Both the position numbers and the translations under genes were made by a program. Of a stretch of DNA of 64,000 nucleotides, positions 55,301 through 64,000 are shown piece after piece (position 1 is the first letter of the stretch; the number at the start of each line of letters is the position of its first letter). The notes beneath the pieces are model-generated. The model searched no databases, was not told where the DNA came from, and was given only the letters and a program-made list of their open reading frames with translations. The stretch spans positions 248,001-312,000 of the forward strand of contig NZ_JAHXZR010000005.1 in assembly GCF_019740315.1 (NCBI RefSeq), read 5' to 3'. Source of the DNA: Oceanobacter mangrovi (GTDB lineage: Bacteria; Pseudomonadota; Gammaproteobacteria; Pseudomonadales; Oceanobacteraceae).

Positions 55301-57121
55301 ATGATGTCACATGCAGTGACTGCTGAACCCGCTCCCTTCAGGCAAGAGGATAGCCGCATGTGGTACAACGACGTTTACACACTGAATCCGGATGCCCTGC
55401 TGCTTTCGATGGGCAGTAGCGCGGCTGATAACAGCCACCATGGCGCCAGTACCCGCCACTGGTTGAGTGAATCCGTCGGGCTGGCCATGCGCGCAGGCTG
55501 GCTAAGCGGTCAATACGGCTGGCGCTGGCTAGAGAACAATGCCATGGTCACCCCGGCAATTGGCCAGTACTGGCAGAATCTGATGATGGCCCCCGTGCGC
55601 CGCTCGGTGGCTGCCGCCCTCAGCACCCATCAAAGCAGCGACCCATTTGCCCAGACCGACCTTTGGCTGGAATCAGCCTATGCCTGGCAGCTGCGCCAGC
55701 TGGTAGCAACCTTTGCCAGAGCCGGTGAATTTCAGCTGCACAGCGCCCAGTCCAGCTATCGCAGCAGTAGCTGGCAAATAGTCCCCATATTGGCCCAACT
55801 GGCACTGCTGGAGCACAGTTACCACACCGTCGGGCCGAGCCGTTTGGCAGCATTAAAAGAAATGTTGAAAGTCATCCTGATGTGCCTGACCGGCCAGCCA
55901 CTCAGTGAACAAGCATTGCCGTATCAGCGCCGTAATAGAGAGACCGATGAGACCGAAGATTTCGACGCTTACCTGCAACGTATGGTGGCCACCGTCAATA
56001 ACCTCTACCAGTGTGATGCCTTCGACCTCAAGCAGTTTTCCGAACACTCCCCGGCCGCCAGACTGGGCGCCTGCGAATACCGGCTGGTAGCGGGTTCCGA
56101 ATTACAAGGCTGCACACTGCGGCATTACCTGCCACTGCCCGGTGTTACAGCAAGCGGCCGGGTGCTGTACCTGTCCAGCCCGCTGATAAACAAGCCGGAG
56201 ATTTTTGATCTGGCAGCTGGCAAATCGCTGGTCGAATGTTTTCTGCAACAGGGTCATGACGTTTATCTGGTGGATCATTCCGGTGTTGCTGCTGGACAGT
56301 CTCCTGACCTCCGGTTTTTCGCCAAAACCCTGCCCGACCATAATCTGCAGCTGATTCGGCAACAGCACCCTGATGCTCCGCTAGCGGTCGTTGGCTACTG
56401 CATGGGCGGTACCCTGATGCTGCCCTATCTGGCGCGCCGCCAGCAGGAAAAACAGGCGCAAGGTGAAAAGCTCGATATCGACAAGCTGGTACTGATGACA
56501 ACACCGGTACAATTTGACGATGAATCCAGTGGCCACAAGGCCATGCGCGATGTGATTCGCCAGCAATACCTGCCCGACCTTATGACGGCCCTGTTCAGCG
56601 ACAGCAACATTCCATCGGAAGTCATTGAGTCCGGCATGCACCAGATTCAGCCCGGGGTGGAATATTCAGTCACCGCCGGTTTTTTCAGCCGCGCCGAAAG
56701 CCGTGAACAAATTGACGATGCCGCACCTTTCCTTAACTGGCTGTTCCACGGCACCCGCTTCCCGGCCAAAGCCAATCGTCAGTGGATCGAACAGATATTT
56801 ATCGGCAATGAAATTGCCACCGACCAGTTCTGCCTGCCCTCCAGCGTTGCTGAACTCGATGGCCAACCGGTAGCCATGTCGGCCCTCAGCAACTCGGGTT
56901 TGGCAATCTTTGACTACCGCGGCCAACGTGATCCAATCGCACCGGTTGGCTCCTGTATCGCCAGTGAGAAATGGGGCTGTCTGGAAGACAACCGTTGTGC
57001 CACCGGCCAACCGCTGAACCGTACGATTGAACGTAACATGGGGCATATTTTTGTGGTCAGCCGCAAACACCTTGCCGATTTTATGGAACAGACAACCGCT
57101 TTCCTGCAGCCAGGGGAGTAA
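55301..57121 (+). CDS. PhaC-like poly(3-hydroxyalkanoate) synthase
   Basis: 606-residue alpha/beta-hydrolase protein. The segment SSPLINKPEIFDL and SLVECFLQQGHDVYLVDH match class I/II PhaC cores. The lipase-like box is GYCMGG with nucleophile Cys367; the Asp lies in GQRDPIAP and the His in NMGHIFVV. It would polymerise hydroxyacyl-CoA in cytoplasmic granules. The usual W after the strand (YLIDW) is replaced by YLVDH, and no phaA, phaB, phasin or depolymerase lies nearby. It may be an orphan synthase or a divergent family member with another acyl substrate. Confidence 0.78.
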   Translation: MMSHAVTAEPAPFRQEDSRMWYNDVYTLNPDALLLSMGSSAADNSHHGASTRHWLSESVGLAMRAGWLSGQYGWRWLENNAMVTPAIGQYWQNLMMAPVRRSVAAALSTHQSSDPFAQTDLWLESAYAWQLRQLVATFARAGEFQLHSAQSSYRSSSWQIVPILAQLALLEHSYHTVGPSRLAALKEMLKVILMCLTGQPLSEQALPYQRRNRETDETEDFDAYLQRMVATVNNLYQCDAFDLKQFSEHSPAARLGACEYRLVAGSELQGCTLRHYLPLPGVTASGRVLYLSSPLINKPEIFDLAAGKSLVECFLQQGHDVYLVDHSGVAAGQSPDLRFFAKTLPDHNLQLIRQQHPDAPLAVVGYCMGGTLMLPYLARRQQEKQAQGEKLDIDKLVLMTTPVQFDDESSGHKAMRDVIRQQYLPDLMTALFSDSNIPSEVIESGMHQIQPGVEYSVTAGFFSRAESREQIDDAAPFLNWLFHGTRFPAKANRQWIEQIFIGNEIATDQFCLPSSVAELDGQPVAMSALSNSGLAIFDYRGQRDPIAPVGSCIASEKWGCLEDNRCATGQPLNRTIERNMGHIFVVSRKHLADFMEQTTAFLQPGE

Positions 57122-57194
57122 TCTGTTAGATGGCTGAACAACGCCAGCCGGGCTGATTTTGGCCCGATCAGGGAAGGATTTTGGGTACAGTTTA

Positions 57195-58934
57195 ATGGTT
57201 AAACAATGGAGAAGTGGCTGTGTGCTGGCCGCGGTTATGGCAACACTACTGGTCGCTCTTGTGCCAGTAGCATCGGCAAACCAGCTGGCACTGCAAAACA
57301 GCCTGCAGCAAGTAATAAAGGCCGCAACCGACAGTAGGTTATACCCCGAGCCCCGACAAGGACAAAAGGAATTTCAGCAGCAACTGCGGGATTACCAGAG
57401 CCGATATCTGCGCTACAAACAAAGCAGCATTCCCTCTCCCGCACAATTAGGCCTGCCGCTATCAGTCGCCCCACAAAAGCGCGATCAATCCCGCTCAATA
57501 GGAGCACAGGTCTATACGCAGCTCAGCAATCGGGAATACGTCAGCCTCAACAACCTGCTTGAACAGCTGAACAAAGACTCGCTGGTAGACCCTTCACTGG
57601 ACATCCAGCCGTATCGCTTTTTCCGGGATATTAGCAACGATTTCAGCTCGCAAGATTTTCAGAACTGGATAATCTCCAGCCCGGATCGGGTTCACCCCTA
57701 TATCGCCAGCGCCTATTACCACTACGGTCTGGCCTGGCAAGCACGCGGCACACGCTCCATCCAGGATACCCCGACCAGCGCTATTCAAAAGATGCAAACG
57801 CAATTACAACTGGCTGCCGAGGCCGTGAAGAAGGCCTATACAATCAATCAGGCAGTGCCGGATATTTATTGGCTGAGAATCCGCATCTTCACCATGAGTC
57901 CCCAATTGGGCGATCCAGAACAGGCCAGGCAGATGGGCAGACTACTGTTCCCCAGATCTCCGGTACTCATGAAAGCCAGCCTATGGGCAGACAAGCCCAG
58001 ATGGGGCGGCTCATTTATACAAATGCTTGATACCCTGGAGGCCAGTAAACCGAACTGGCCAAAAGCCCCATGGCTAGCCGGTTTTTATGGCGATATCTGG
58101 TATGAATTGGGGTTTATTGCCCAGCAAGAGAAACATTATCAGGCCGCCGAACACTTTTACCAGCGAGCACTTGAATATCGCGAAGACCCGGAATACCTGC
58201 TCACCTATGCCAGGATGCAACGGCGGCTGAACAATATCCCGGCGTCCTTGTCGTTGCTTGACCGAGCCCTCTCCGTTGACGAAACCCTGGCGGATGTCTG
58301 GCTGCTAAAAGCCAAAGTACTGATGACCAGCCAGCAGCTTGATCAGGCGCTGATGACCACGGAAACCATCCGGCAAATATTACCCGCGGATCGCAATATC
58401 GCCTTGTGGACCTTGCAACTGGAAAACTACCTGTTTTATCTGGCGATCAGTCAGGCCCAGTCGCAACCAGAGCAGGCCATTGAACATCTACAACAGGCGT
58501 TGCGGCTTCACCCGCAGGATCTGCGGGCCAAGGCCTGGCTTATCGGCATCAGCCAGCGGCACGGAGACACTAACGGTGCCCTGCAACAACTGCAGCAATT
58601 ACACGCACAAGACCCCGATAGCATCGACGTAATCCGCATCACGGACTACCTGCTGGCCGAGCAAGGCCGCTTCGATGAAATCCTGCCATTCTGGGATCGT
58701 TACATCACTCGTCATCCAAACTCAGCCGATGCCTACCAGGAACGCAGTGGCACCCATTTTCACCTGCGCAATCCAGGCGCTGCCAAAGCCGATCTGACAC
58801 GAGCTTGCGATCTGGGCCTGAGAGAGAGTTGCATGCAATTACAGCGATTACGGGATCAGGGGATCAGGGGATCTGACAGTCATCGTTCTACTAAAGGACC
58901 ATTGAATGCCGCAATTCAAGACATTGACTCATAA
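57195..58934 (+). CDS. Secreted TPR-repeat protein
   Basis: 579 residues from the ATG at 57195. A signal peptide-like N terminus (basic KQWR, then a hydrophobic run to VASA) is followed by a Gln-rich region. A C-terminal set of TPR-like repeats follows (residues ~300-560, for example AAEHFYQRALEYREDPEYL, QAIEHLQQALRLHPQDL and GALQQLQQLHAQDPDSI). TPR proteins are scaffolds for complexes; the partner is unknown. Near the 3' end an octanucleotide repeat (58852-58875) could shift the frame of the last ~25 residues. No operon partner is evident. Confidence 0.6.
   Translation: MVKQWRSGCVLAAVMATLLVALVPVASANQLALQNSLQQVIKAATDSRLYPEPRQGQKEFQQQLRDYQSRYLRYKQSSIPSPAQLGLPLSVAPQKRDQSRSIGAQVYTQLSNREYVSLNNLLEQLNKDSLVDPSLDIQPYRFFRDISNDFSSQDFQNWIISSPDRVHPYIASAYYHYGLAWQARGTRSIQDTPTSAIQKMQTQLQLAAEAVKKAYTINQAVPDIYWLRIRIFTMSPQLGDPEQARQMGRLLFPRSPVLMKASLWADKPRWGGSFIQMLDTLEASKPNWPKAPWLAGFYGDIWYELGFIAQQEKHYQAAEHFYQRALEYREDPEYLLTYARMQRRLNNIPASLSLLDRALSVDETLADVWLLKAKVLMTSQQLDQALMTTETIRQILPADRNIALWTLQLENYLFYLAISQAQSQPEQAIEHLQQALRLHPQDLRAKAWLIGISQRHGDTNGALQQLQQLHAQDPDSIDVIRITDYLLAEQGRFDEILPFWDRYITRHPNSADAYQERSGTHFHLRNPGAAKADLTRACDLGLRESCMQLQRLRDQGIRGSDSHRSTKGPLNAAIQDIDS
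58852..58875 (+). repeat. Octanucleotide tandem repeat within the TPR gene
   Basis: GGGATCAG, GGGATCAG, GGGATCTG in tandem (three 8-bp units, the last with one change). Eight is not a multiple of three, so loss or gain of one unit would change the reading frame about 20 codons before the end of the gene. Confidence 0.8.
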
Positions 58935-58965
58935 CTAACAACAAAGAAAATAAATCTCACAAAGT

Positions 58966-58995
58966 GGTAACACCAGAGTTACAAATAGTGTTATC
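58966..58995. promoter_or_regulatory. Inverted repeat upstream of the 59037 gene
   Basis: GGTAACAC (58966-58973) and GTGTTATC (58988-58995) match at 7 of 8 as complements and are spaced 14 bp apart. It could be an operator or a leader stem; no protein or RNA factor can be assigned. Confidence 0.35.
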
Positions 58996-59036
58996 TAGTT
59001 CACATTATTGCCGTGTGGACTATCAGGATAGCGCTT

Positions 59037-59357
59037 ATGGATATCAAACGTCTGAGACTGAACGAGCCCCTGCAAATGGCCTTGCAGGTACTCAAGCTGC
59101 AGCTCGAGCTGCACGACGGCCATGCCATTCGGGTAAACCGCAGCGTTGAAGAAGTGGTTGACTTGTTGGAGCAGGCACTGATTTCGCGTTCAGAACCTGT
59201 ACTGTTGGCACTGACCCGGCTGATCAGCCTGATGAACGAAAAGCAGATTATTATGTTTGAGATGCTCGGCGTGGACTTTTCACCACTGAAGCAGTGGGCC
59301 CGCAGCCAACAGACGAATCGTAGCCAAATTGTCTCTCAGCCACTACATTATCGCTAA
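59037..59357 (+). CDS. Small protein of unknown function
   Basis: 106 residues from an ATG with AGGAT 8 bp upstream. Predicted mostly helical and amphipathic (LQMALQVLKLQLELHDGHAI, VEEVVDLLEQALI, LLALTRLISLMNEKQIIM), without a signal peptide or membrane helix. The pattern resembles small helical adaptor proteins, but I do not recognise a family. It stands alone 100 bp after the TPR gene on the same strand, and a dyad precedes it. Confidence 0.5.
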   Translation: MDIKRLRLNEPLQMALQVLKLQLELHDGHAIRVNRSVEEVVDLLEQALISRSEPVLLALTRLISLMNEKQIIMFEMLGVDFSPLKQWARSQQTNRSQIVSQPLHYR

Positions 59358-59427
59358 ACCACCTTCCCGACACTGAATAGCCCTGTCAGCGCTATTCAGC
59401 CCCTTTGGCCAAAACATGTTTTTTGGC

Positions 59428-60072
59428 TCAGGCGTATTTTTTGAATACCAGAATGCGATTATTGGCTGGCATGGCAATATCTTTTACCAGCCGCAGTTTT
59501 TCCTTGCGAGCCGCCAATACGACCTGTTCAAAATCCTTGATGCCAGCTTCAGCATCAACATCGGCTTTCAGCCATTCGTCCAGCGCCTTGTTGCCGTCAC
59601 TGGTGAACTTGCCTTCATAATTGTAAGGACCGTAGAGAAATGCCAGCCCGGAAGTGCGTAATACCCTGCCCATACCGGCAAACATCGAACGCAGTTTTGG
59701 CCAGGAAATGTAGTGGGCAACGTTAGCAGAAAAAATGGCATCCACCTGTTTTACCGGCCAGAGATCCTGTGCCACATCCAGTACCAGCGGCGGCAGGAAG
59801 TTGGCTTGACCACTGCGCAGACGACGGGCATTGATCACTGACAGACGCTCTGCCAGCTCGGATGGCTGCCAGGTAATGTTTGGCAAACGCTGGGTAATAA
59901 AGACCGCATGCTGGCCAGTACCACTGCCAATTTCCAGCACCACGGAATGGGCTGGCAGCTCGGCCTCCAGCACCTCGGCGATTGGCTGCTGATTACGCAG
60001 ACATGAGTCCGCCACCGGTAAATCGGCGTCATCAATGATCTGGAATTCAGGAAGGTGGTCAGCCGGGGTCAT
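59428..60072 (-). CDS. DUF938 family SAM-dependent methyltransferase
   Basis: 214 residues. DUF938 motifs are seen: DSCLRNQQPIAEVLE, then VVLEIGSGTGQHA (the SAM loop), LPNITWQPSELAE, LDVAQDLWP and FLYGPYNYEGKFTSDGN, and MPANNRILVF at the end. The family has a Rossmann methyltransferase fold with unknown substrate. It is a single gene convergent with the small unknown gene and divergent from proS. Confidence 0.85.
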   Translation of the reverse strand: MTPADHLPEFQIIDDADLPVADSCLRNQQPIAEVLEAELPAHSVVLEIGSGTGQHAVFITQRLPNITWQPSELAERLSVINARRLRSGQANFLPPLVLDVAQDLWPVKQVDAIFSANVAHYISWPKLRSMFAGMGRVLRTSGLAFLYGPYNYEGKFTSDGNKALDEWLKADVDAEAGIKDFEQVVLAARKEKLRLVKDIAMPANNRILVFKKYA

Positions 60073-60251
60073 AAGGTTGTTACCCTGAGGTGGTACGTTT
60101 CAAAGCAGGCGGCAGAGTATGTCACAGGCCCAGTCTCAAACAAGTAGCGCCATGGCCTTTTGAGCCAAATAATTAGCCAAATTGCCGCGGACTGCTCCAG
60201 CCAGTAGAATCGACGCAATTTTCTGAAAGTAACCGGATTTGACAGGCCACC

Positions 60252-61982
60252 ATGCGCGCAACTGAATTTTTACTCGCTACTGAAAAAGAAACTCCGGCCG
60301 ACGCCGTTGTCGTCAGCCACCAGCTGATGCTGCGGGCCGGTATGATCCGCAAGCTGGCCGCCGGTCTGTATACCTGGATGCCGCTGGGCCTGCGTACCTT
60401 GCGCAAGGTTGAAAACATCGTTCGTGACGAGATGAACAAGGCTGGCGCGCAAGAAGTCCTGATGCCAGCAGTGCAGCCGGCAGAACTGTGGGAAGAAACC
60501 GGTCGTTGGTTCCAGTACGGTGGCGAACTGCTGCGCGTAAAAGACCGTCACAACCGTGACTTCTGTATTGGCCCAACCCATGAAGAAGTCATCACCGACA
60601 TGGCCCGCAACCAGCTCAGCAGCTATAAGCAGCTGCCGGTTAACCTGTATCAGATCCAGACCAAGTTTCGTGATGAAACCCGCCCACGCTTTGGTGTAAT
60701 GCGTGCCCGTGAATTCATCATGAAAGACGCCTACTCGTTCCACGCTAACGAGGAAAGCCTGCAGGACACCTACGACAAGATGCACGCTGCCTACTGCAAT
60801 GTGTTCAACCGTATGGGGCTGGACTTCCGGCCAGTAATGGCAGACACCGGCTCCATCGGTGGTGCCAAGTCACACGAATTCCAGGTACTGGCTGATTCCG
60901 GTGAAGACGATATCGTATTCTCCAACGGCAGCGATTACGCCGCCAACGTCGAACTGGCCGAAGCCCTGCCACCAGTCGGCGAGCGCGCAGCGCCAACCCA
61001 GGACATGCACGTCGTCGACACGCCAAATGCCAAAACCATCGCAGCACTGGTTGAGCAACACGGCATCGCCATTGAAAAAACCGTCAAGACCCTGATCGTC
61101 CGAGGTGAAGCCGATGAAGACGGCAACTATGAGCTGATCGCCCTGCTGGTTCGCGGCGACCATGAACTGAATGAAATCAAGGCCGAGAAAATCGACGGCG
61201 TTGCTTCACCATTCCAGTTTGCCAACGAAGAAGAAATGCGCCCGGTTGTGGGAGCAGGCCCTGGCTCTATTGGCCCGGTCGGTCTGAACATGCGCATCAT
61301 CGCTGACCACGCCCTCAGCATCAGTTCCGACTTCGGCGCTGGCGCCAACATTGATGGCAAGCACTACTTCGGCATCAACTGGGAACGCGACCTGCCACTG
61401 CCAGAATTCGCTGACCTGCGAAACGTAGTTGCCGGTGACCCAAGCCCATGTGGCAATGGCACCATCGAAATCAAGCGTGGTATCGAAGTGGGCCACATCT
61501 TCCAGCTCGGCACCAAGTACTCCGAAGCCATGAAGGCCACCGTGCTGGATGAAAACGGCAAGGACCGCACCATGATCATGGGCTGTTACGGCATTGGCAT
61601 CAGCCGCGTGGTCGCTGCCGCTATCGAACAGAACCACGATGCCAACGGCATTATCTGGCCTGACGCCATTGCGCCGTTCCACATTGGTATCGTGCCGATG
61701 AACTACCACCGTTCCGAAGCCGTACAGCAAGCCACTGACAAGCTGTATGCCGAGCTGGTCGCCGCCGGTTATGACGTCTATCTGGATGACCGCGACAAGA
61801 AGACCAGCCCGGGGGTCAAGTTCGCCGACATGGAACTGATGGGCTTCCCGCACCGTCTGGTGATTTCCGACAAGGGCCTGGAAGCGGGTACCGTGGAATA
61901 CAAGGCCCGTCGCAGCGACGACAAGCAAGATATCGACGTTGACGGCCTGATGGACTTCCTGCAGCAACAGGTGCAGTGCTGA
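60252..61982 (+). CDS. proS: Prolyl-tRNA synthetase ProS
   Basis: 576-residue class II synthetase of the bacterial type with an editing (YbaK-like) insertion at residues ~225-385. Motif 2 is [21 protein letters not shown] (the FRDE and REFIMKD parts) and motif 3 is [16 protein letters not shown]. The C-terminal anticodon domain holds [20 protein letters not shown], with [11 protein letters not shown]. The end (LQQQVQC) overlaps the lytic transglycosylase by 7 bp. Confidence 0.96.
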   Translation: MRATEFLLATEKETPADAVVVSHQLMLRAGMIRKLAAGLYTWMPLGLRTLRKVENIVRDEMNKAGAQEVLMPAVQPAELWEETGRWFQYGGELLRVKDRHNRDFCIGPTHEEVITDMARNQLSSYKQLPVNLYQIQTKFRDETRPRFGVMRAREFIMKDAYSFHANEESLQDTYDKMHAAYCNVFNRMGLDFRPVMADTGSIGGAKSHEFQVLADSGEDDIVFSNGSDYAANVELAEALPPVGERAAPTQDMHVVDTPNAKTIAALVEQHGIAIEKTVKTLIVRGEADEDGNYELIALLVRGDHELNEIKAEKIDGVASPFQFANEEEMRPVVGAGPGSIGPVGLNMRIIADHALSISSDFGAGANIDGKHYFGINWERDLPLPEFADLRNVVAGDPSPCGNGTIEIKRGIEVGHIFQLGTKYSEAMKATVLDENGKDRTMIMGCYGIGISRVVAAAIEQNHDANGIIWPDAIAPFHIGIVPMNYHRSEAVQQATDKLYAELVAAGYDVYLDDRDKKTSPGVKFADMELMGFPHRLVISDKGLEAGTVEYKARRSDDKQDIDVDGLMDFLQQQVQC

Positions 61983-62566
61983 ACGCCCGTCACTGTCTGA
62001 CACTCTGCCTGCTGTGGTTGCTGAGCAGCCACAGCCTTGCAGAGGCTATGCCCAACCCTGACCCGGAACTTCGGCAGGCGTTGCTATCGGCGGTGTCGTC
62101 CGCCGAATCCTTCCCCGATCGTTTCGACGCCGAAGTCTGGCTGATGGACATGCAGTCCCGTCTTGACCAGATGAAATGGATCAAGCTGAAAAGCAAGGCC
62201 AAACGCGTCGAGTTTCTCAAGCACGTCCATCAGGAAGCCAGCCGCGCCGGTATTTCGCCGGAACTGGTATTGGCAGTAATTCAGGTAGAAAGCGCCTTTG
62301 ACCGCTTCGCCGTCTCCCGCGTTGGCGCCCAGGGCTATATGCAGATCATGCCGTTCTGGAAACAGGAAATTGGCCGCGACGACGACAACCTGATGGCGAT
62401 GGCCACCAACCTGCGGTATGGCTGCACTATCCTCAAGCATTACCTCGATAAGGAAAAAGGCAATTGGATCCGGGCGCTGGCGCGTTACAACGGCAGCCTT
62501 GGCAGAACCGTCTATCCAGAGAAAGTGATGGCAGCCTGGGAAAAATACTGGTTCGTTAACTACTAA
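61976..62566 (+). CDS. Lytic murein transglycosylase (SLT family 1)
   Basis: 196 residues starting at GTG, overlapping proS. It has a signal peptide ([18 protein letters not shown]). The goose-lysozyme-like SLT domain contains [20 protein letters not shown] (catalytic Glu105 in QVES), [16 protein letters not shown] and [17 protein letters not shown]. It cleaves the glycan MurNAc-GlcNAc bond in the periplasm. It is short because it lacks the long superhelical region of Slt70. Coupled to proS by overlap; the pairing is positional and no functional link is evident. Confidence 0.88.
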   Translation: MLNARHCLTLCLLWLLSSHSLAEAMPNPDPELRQALLSAVSSAESFPDRFDAEVWLMDMQSRLDQMKWIKLKSKAKRVEFLKHVHQEASRAGISPELVLAVIQVESAFDRFAVSRVGAQGYMQIMPFWKQEIGRDDDNLMAMATNLRYGCTILKHYLDKEKGNWIRALARYNGSLGRTVYPEKVMAAWEKYWFVNY

Positions 62567-62832
62567 TAACCCTCAAATTAAGCACCCTGTTGCAACGCTC
62601 TGATGCCTGCTGCGTTGCTATATCGACAGAATTCGCCAAACCCGCCGAACAAATAGACAAAACCCAGATAAAAGCTCCCCTTTCAGCCCTTCACTGCCAA
62701 TATTTTCGAAAAAATAGAATCTATTGATTCAATTTATCCAATTTTATGAAAAGCACTACTGCTTAATACTCCCCGGCACCGAATAACACCGCACCTGGTT
62801 ACCCAAATTTCTGAAACTCCAAGGAGTTATTT

Positions 62833-63429
62833 ATGAGCAAAGTTCTGGTTCTCTACTACTCTTCCTACGGCCATATCGAAACCATGGCTAACGCAATCGC
62901 TGAAGGCGCCGCCAGCGTTGCAGGTACTGAAGTCGTAATCAAACGAGTACCAGAGTTGATGCCTGAAGACGTCGCAAAAGCGGCTGGTGTGAAACTGGAG
63001 CAGCAAGCAGATATTGCCACGCCAGCAGAACTGGCCGACTACGATGCCATTATTTTTGGTACCCCGACCCGCTTCGGTAATATGGCCAGCCAGATGCGTA
63101 ACTTTCTGGACCAGACCGGCGGTCTGTGGGCCGAAGGAAAACTGCAGGGAAAAGTGGGTTCCGTATTCACCAGTACTGGTACCGGTGCAGGAAACGAAAC
63201 CACCATTACATCGTTCCATAACACCCTGATGCATCACGGCATGGTCATTGTCGGAGTCCCTTATGCGATCCCGGAAATGTTTGATATGTCTGAAGCCCGC
63301 GGTGGCTCACCTTATGGCGCAGGTACAATCGCTGGTGGTGACGGCTCACGTACTCCATCGGAAAAAGAAATCACCATCGCAAAATTCCAGGGTCAGCACG
63401 TTGCCACTATTGCCGCCAAACTGGCATAA
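62833..63429 (+). CDS. wrbA: NAD(P)H:quinone oxidoreductase WrbA
   Basis: 198-residue flavodoxin-like FMN enzyme that reduces quinones by two electrons. The FMN-phosphate loop is [13 protein letters not shown] near residues 8-20. The later [24 protein letters not shown] ([18 protein letters not shown]) and [12 protein letters not shown] are diagnostic. AAGGAG lies 7 bp before the ATG. A GAATC/GATTC dyad (62718-62730) is found about 105 bp upstream in an AT-rich promoter region. A strong terminator follows. Confidence 0.95.
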   Translation: MSKVLVLYYSSYGHIETMANAIAEGAASVAGTEVVIKRVPELMPEDVAKAAGVKLEQQADIATPAELADYDAIIFGTPTRFGNMASQMRNFLDQTGGLWAEGKLQGKVGSVFTSTGTGAGNETTITSFHNTLMHHGMVIVGVPYAIPEMFDMSEARGGSPYGAGTIAGGDGSRTPSEKEITIAKFQGQHVATIAAKLA

Positions 63430-63500
63430 GCGACAACGCCCTGAGACCATCCGTAACAGATACTGATACGAGTGGTATTGCTGCCACAGCACCTCCCAAA

Positions 63501-63531
63501 TAAAAAAGCAGCCAGGATGGCTGCTTTTTTA
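63501..63531. terminator. wrbA terminator
   Basis: AAAAAAGCAGCC (63502-63513), 5-nt loop, GGCTGCTTTTTT (63519-63530), 72 bp after wrbA. A and T runs on both sides make it bidirectional toward the convergent EAL gene. Confidence 0.9.
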
Positions 63532-63633
63532 TTGTCCGGGAAAACTTCAGCACCCGAACTTTCAACCCGCCCCAACTTTCAACCTGTTCAATGGCAGCCC
63601 GCACTTTTTACGCAGTATGCAAAACGACGGATA

Positions 63634-64000
63634 TTAGCAAGAGCCGGATTCCGAAGTTAACCAACCAAACTCAAATTCGCTCAGAGGCAAAGGCTTTGAA
63701 AACAGAAAACCCTGCATTCGACCAACCCCGAGGCTAACGCAAATATCTCGTTGCAGTTCAGTCTCTATTCCCTCTGCCACTGTTTGATAACCCAGAGAAT
63801 GAGCAAATGAACAGATGGCCTTGAGCAATCTGGCATCACTTTCCTGTTGAATTGATGACACGAACGTCCGATCTATTTTAAGGATATTAAACGGGTAATC
63901 CTTGAGATGAGCCAACGACGAATATCCTGTTCCAAAATCGTCCAGCGACAAATTAACCCCAAGATTCGCCAATGCTGTCAGCTGATCCAGCACCACCAGA
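63634..64000 (-). CDS. EAL domain protein, C-terminal end (start lies beyond the window)
   Basis: About 122 residues of a c-di-GMP phosphodiesterase-type EAL domain. Seen are LDDFGTGYSSLAHLKDYPF with the metal-binding DDFGTG motif, ILKIDRTFV, HSLGYQTVAEGIET (late catalytic Glu) and GFLFSKPLP at the end. The frame is open to the window edge, so the N-terminal EAL motif and any sensor or GGDEF part are not visible. The apparent GTG at 63996 is internal. Together with the HD-GYP gene it indicates c-di-GMP signalling. Confidence 0.85.
   Translation of the reverse strand, partial: LVVLDQLTALANLGVNLSLDDFGTGYSSLAHLKDYPFNILKIDRTFVSSIQQESDARLLKAICSFAHSLGYQTVAEGIETELQRDICVSLGVGRMQGFLFSKPLPLSEFEFGWLTSESGSC

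Overview
The window reads as an ordinary, densely coded chromosome segment of a free-living, probably marine, gammaproteobacterium. Gene content and order resemble Pseudomonas and Oceanospirillales-type genomes: nadA-bepA-tusA-like-perM-dapA-bamC-MBL-purC, and ruvCAB-ybgC-tolQRAB-pal-cpoB-tRNA-Lys. The lineage is inferred from gene order and protein style only; no rRNA is present. No phage, CRISPR array, plasmid gene or intact insertion sequence was found.

Layout. 1-5.3 kb: murI, folE, a secreted CHI-like protein, ompW with an FNR-type site, an AraC regulator and a degenerate exonuclease-like protein. 5.3-9 kb: small envelope genes, yccA, nhaR, rlmJ. 9-14.7 kb: leftward queA-tgt-yajC-secD-secF (queuosine tRNA modification plus Sec accessory translocase). 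14.8-15.6 kb: a tRNA operon with one Leu(CAA) and four Leu(CAG) genes in exact 174-bp periodicity. 15.8-21.7 kb: a chemoreceptor, zapE and cysDN. 21.7-30 kb: an outer-membrane protein, then the leftward purC/MBL/bamC/dapA and perM/tusA-like groups, with bepA and nadA. 30-30.5 kb: four identical tRNA-Lys(UUU) genes. 30.5-41.6 kb: leftward Tol-Pal, ruvBA, a MITE-like element, ruvC, a PrcB-like lipoprotein gene and clpB with a near-consensus sigma-32 promoter. 41.8-46.6 kb: a DMT exporter, a LysR regulator, a thioesterase and prc. 46.7-53 kb: nitrate/nitrite assimilation, with nirBD leftward and nasA rightward. 53-59.4 kb: a GAF/HD-GYP protein, a PhaC-like protein, a TPR protein and a small unknown protein. 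59.4-64 kb: a DUF938 methyltransferase, proS, a lytic transglycosylase, wrbA and the start-truncated end of an EAL-domain gene.

Most of the window is housekeeping. The items most worth a second look are five. (1) The nasA leader has a sigma-54-like promoter, a hairpin with an ANTAR-type hexaloop and a strong terminator directly before the start codon. (2) CysN carries a C-terminal tail that looks like a collapsed APS kinase domain. (3) A 281-bp inverted-repeat element lies between ruvA and ruvC and supplies part of the ruvC stop codon. (4) The tRNA-Leu array is periodic, with structured spacers. (5) An octanucleotide tandem repeat lies inside the TPR gene. I did not find a convincing wholly new multi-gene system.
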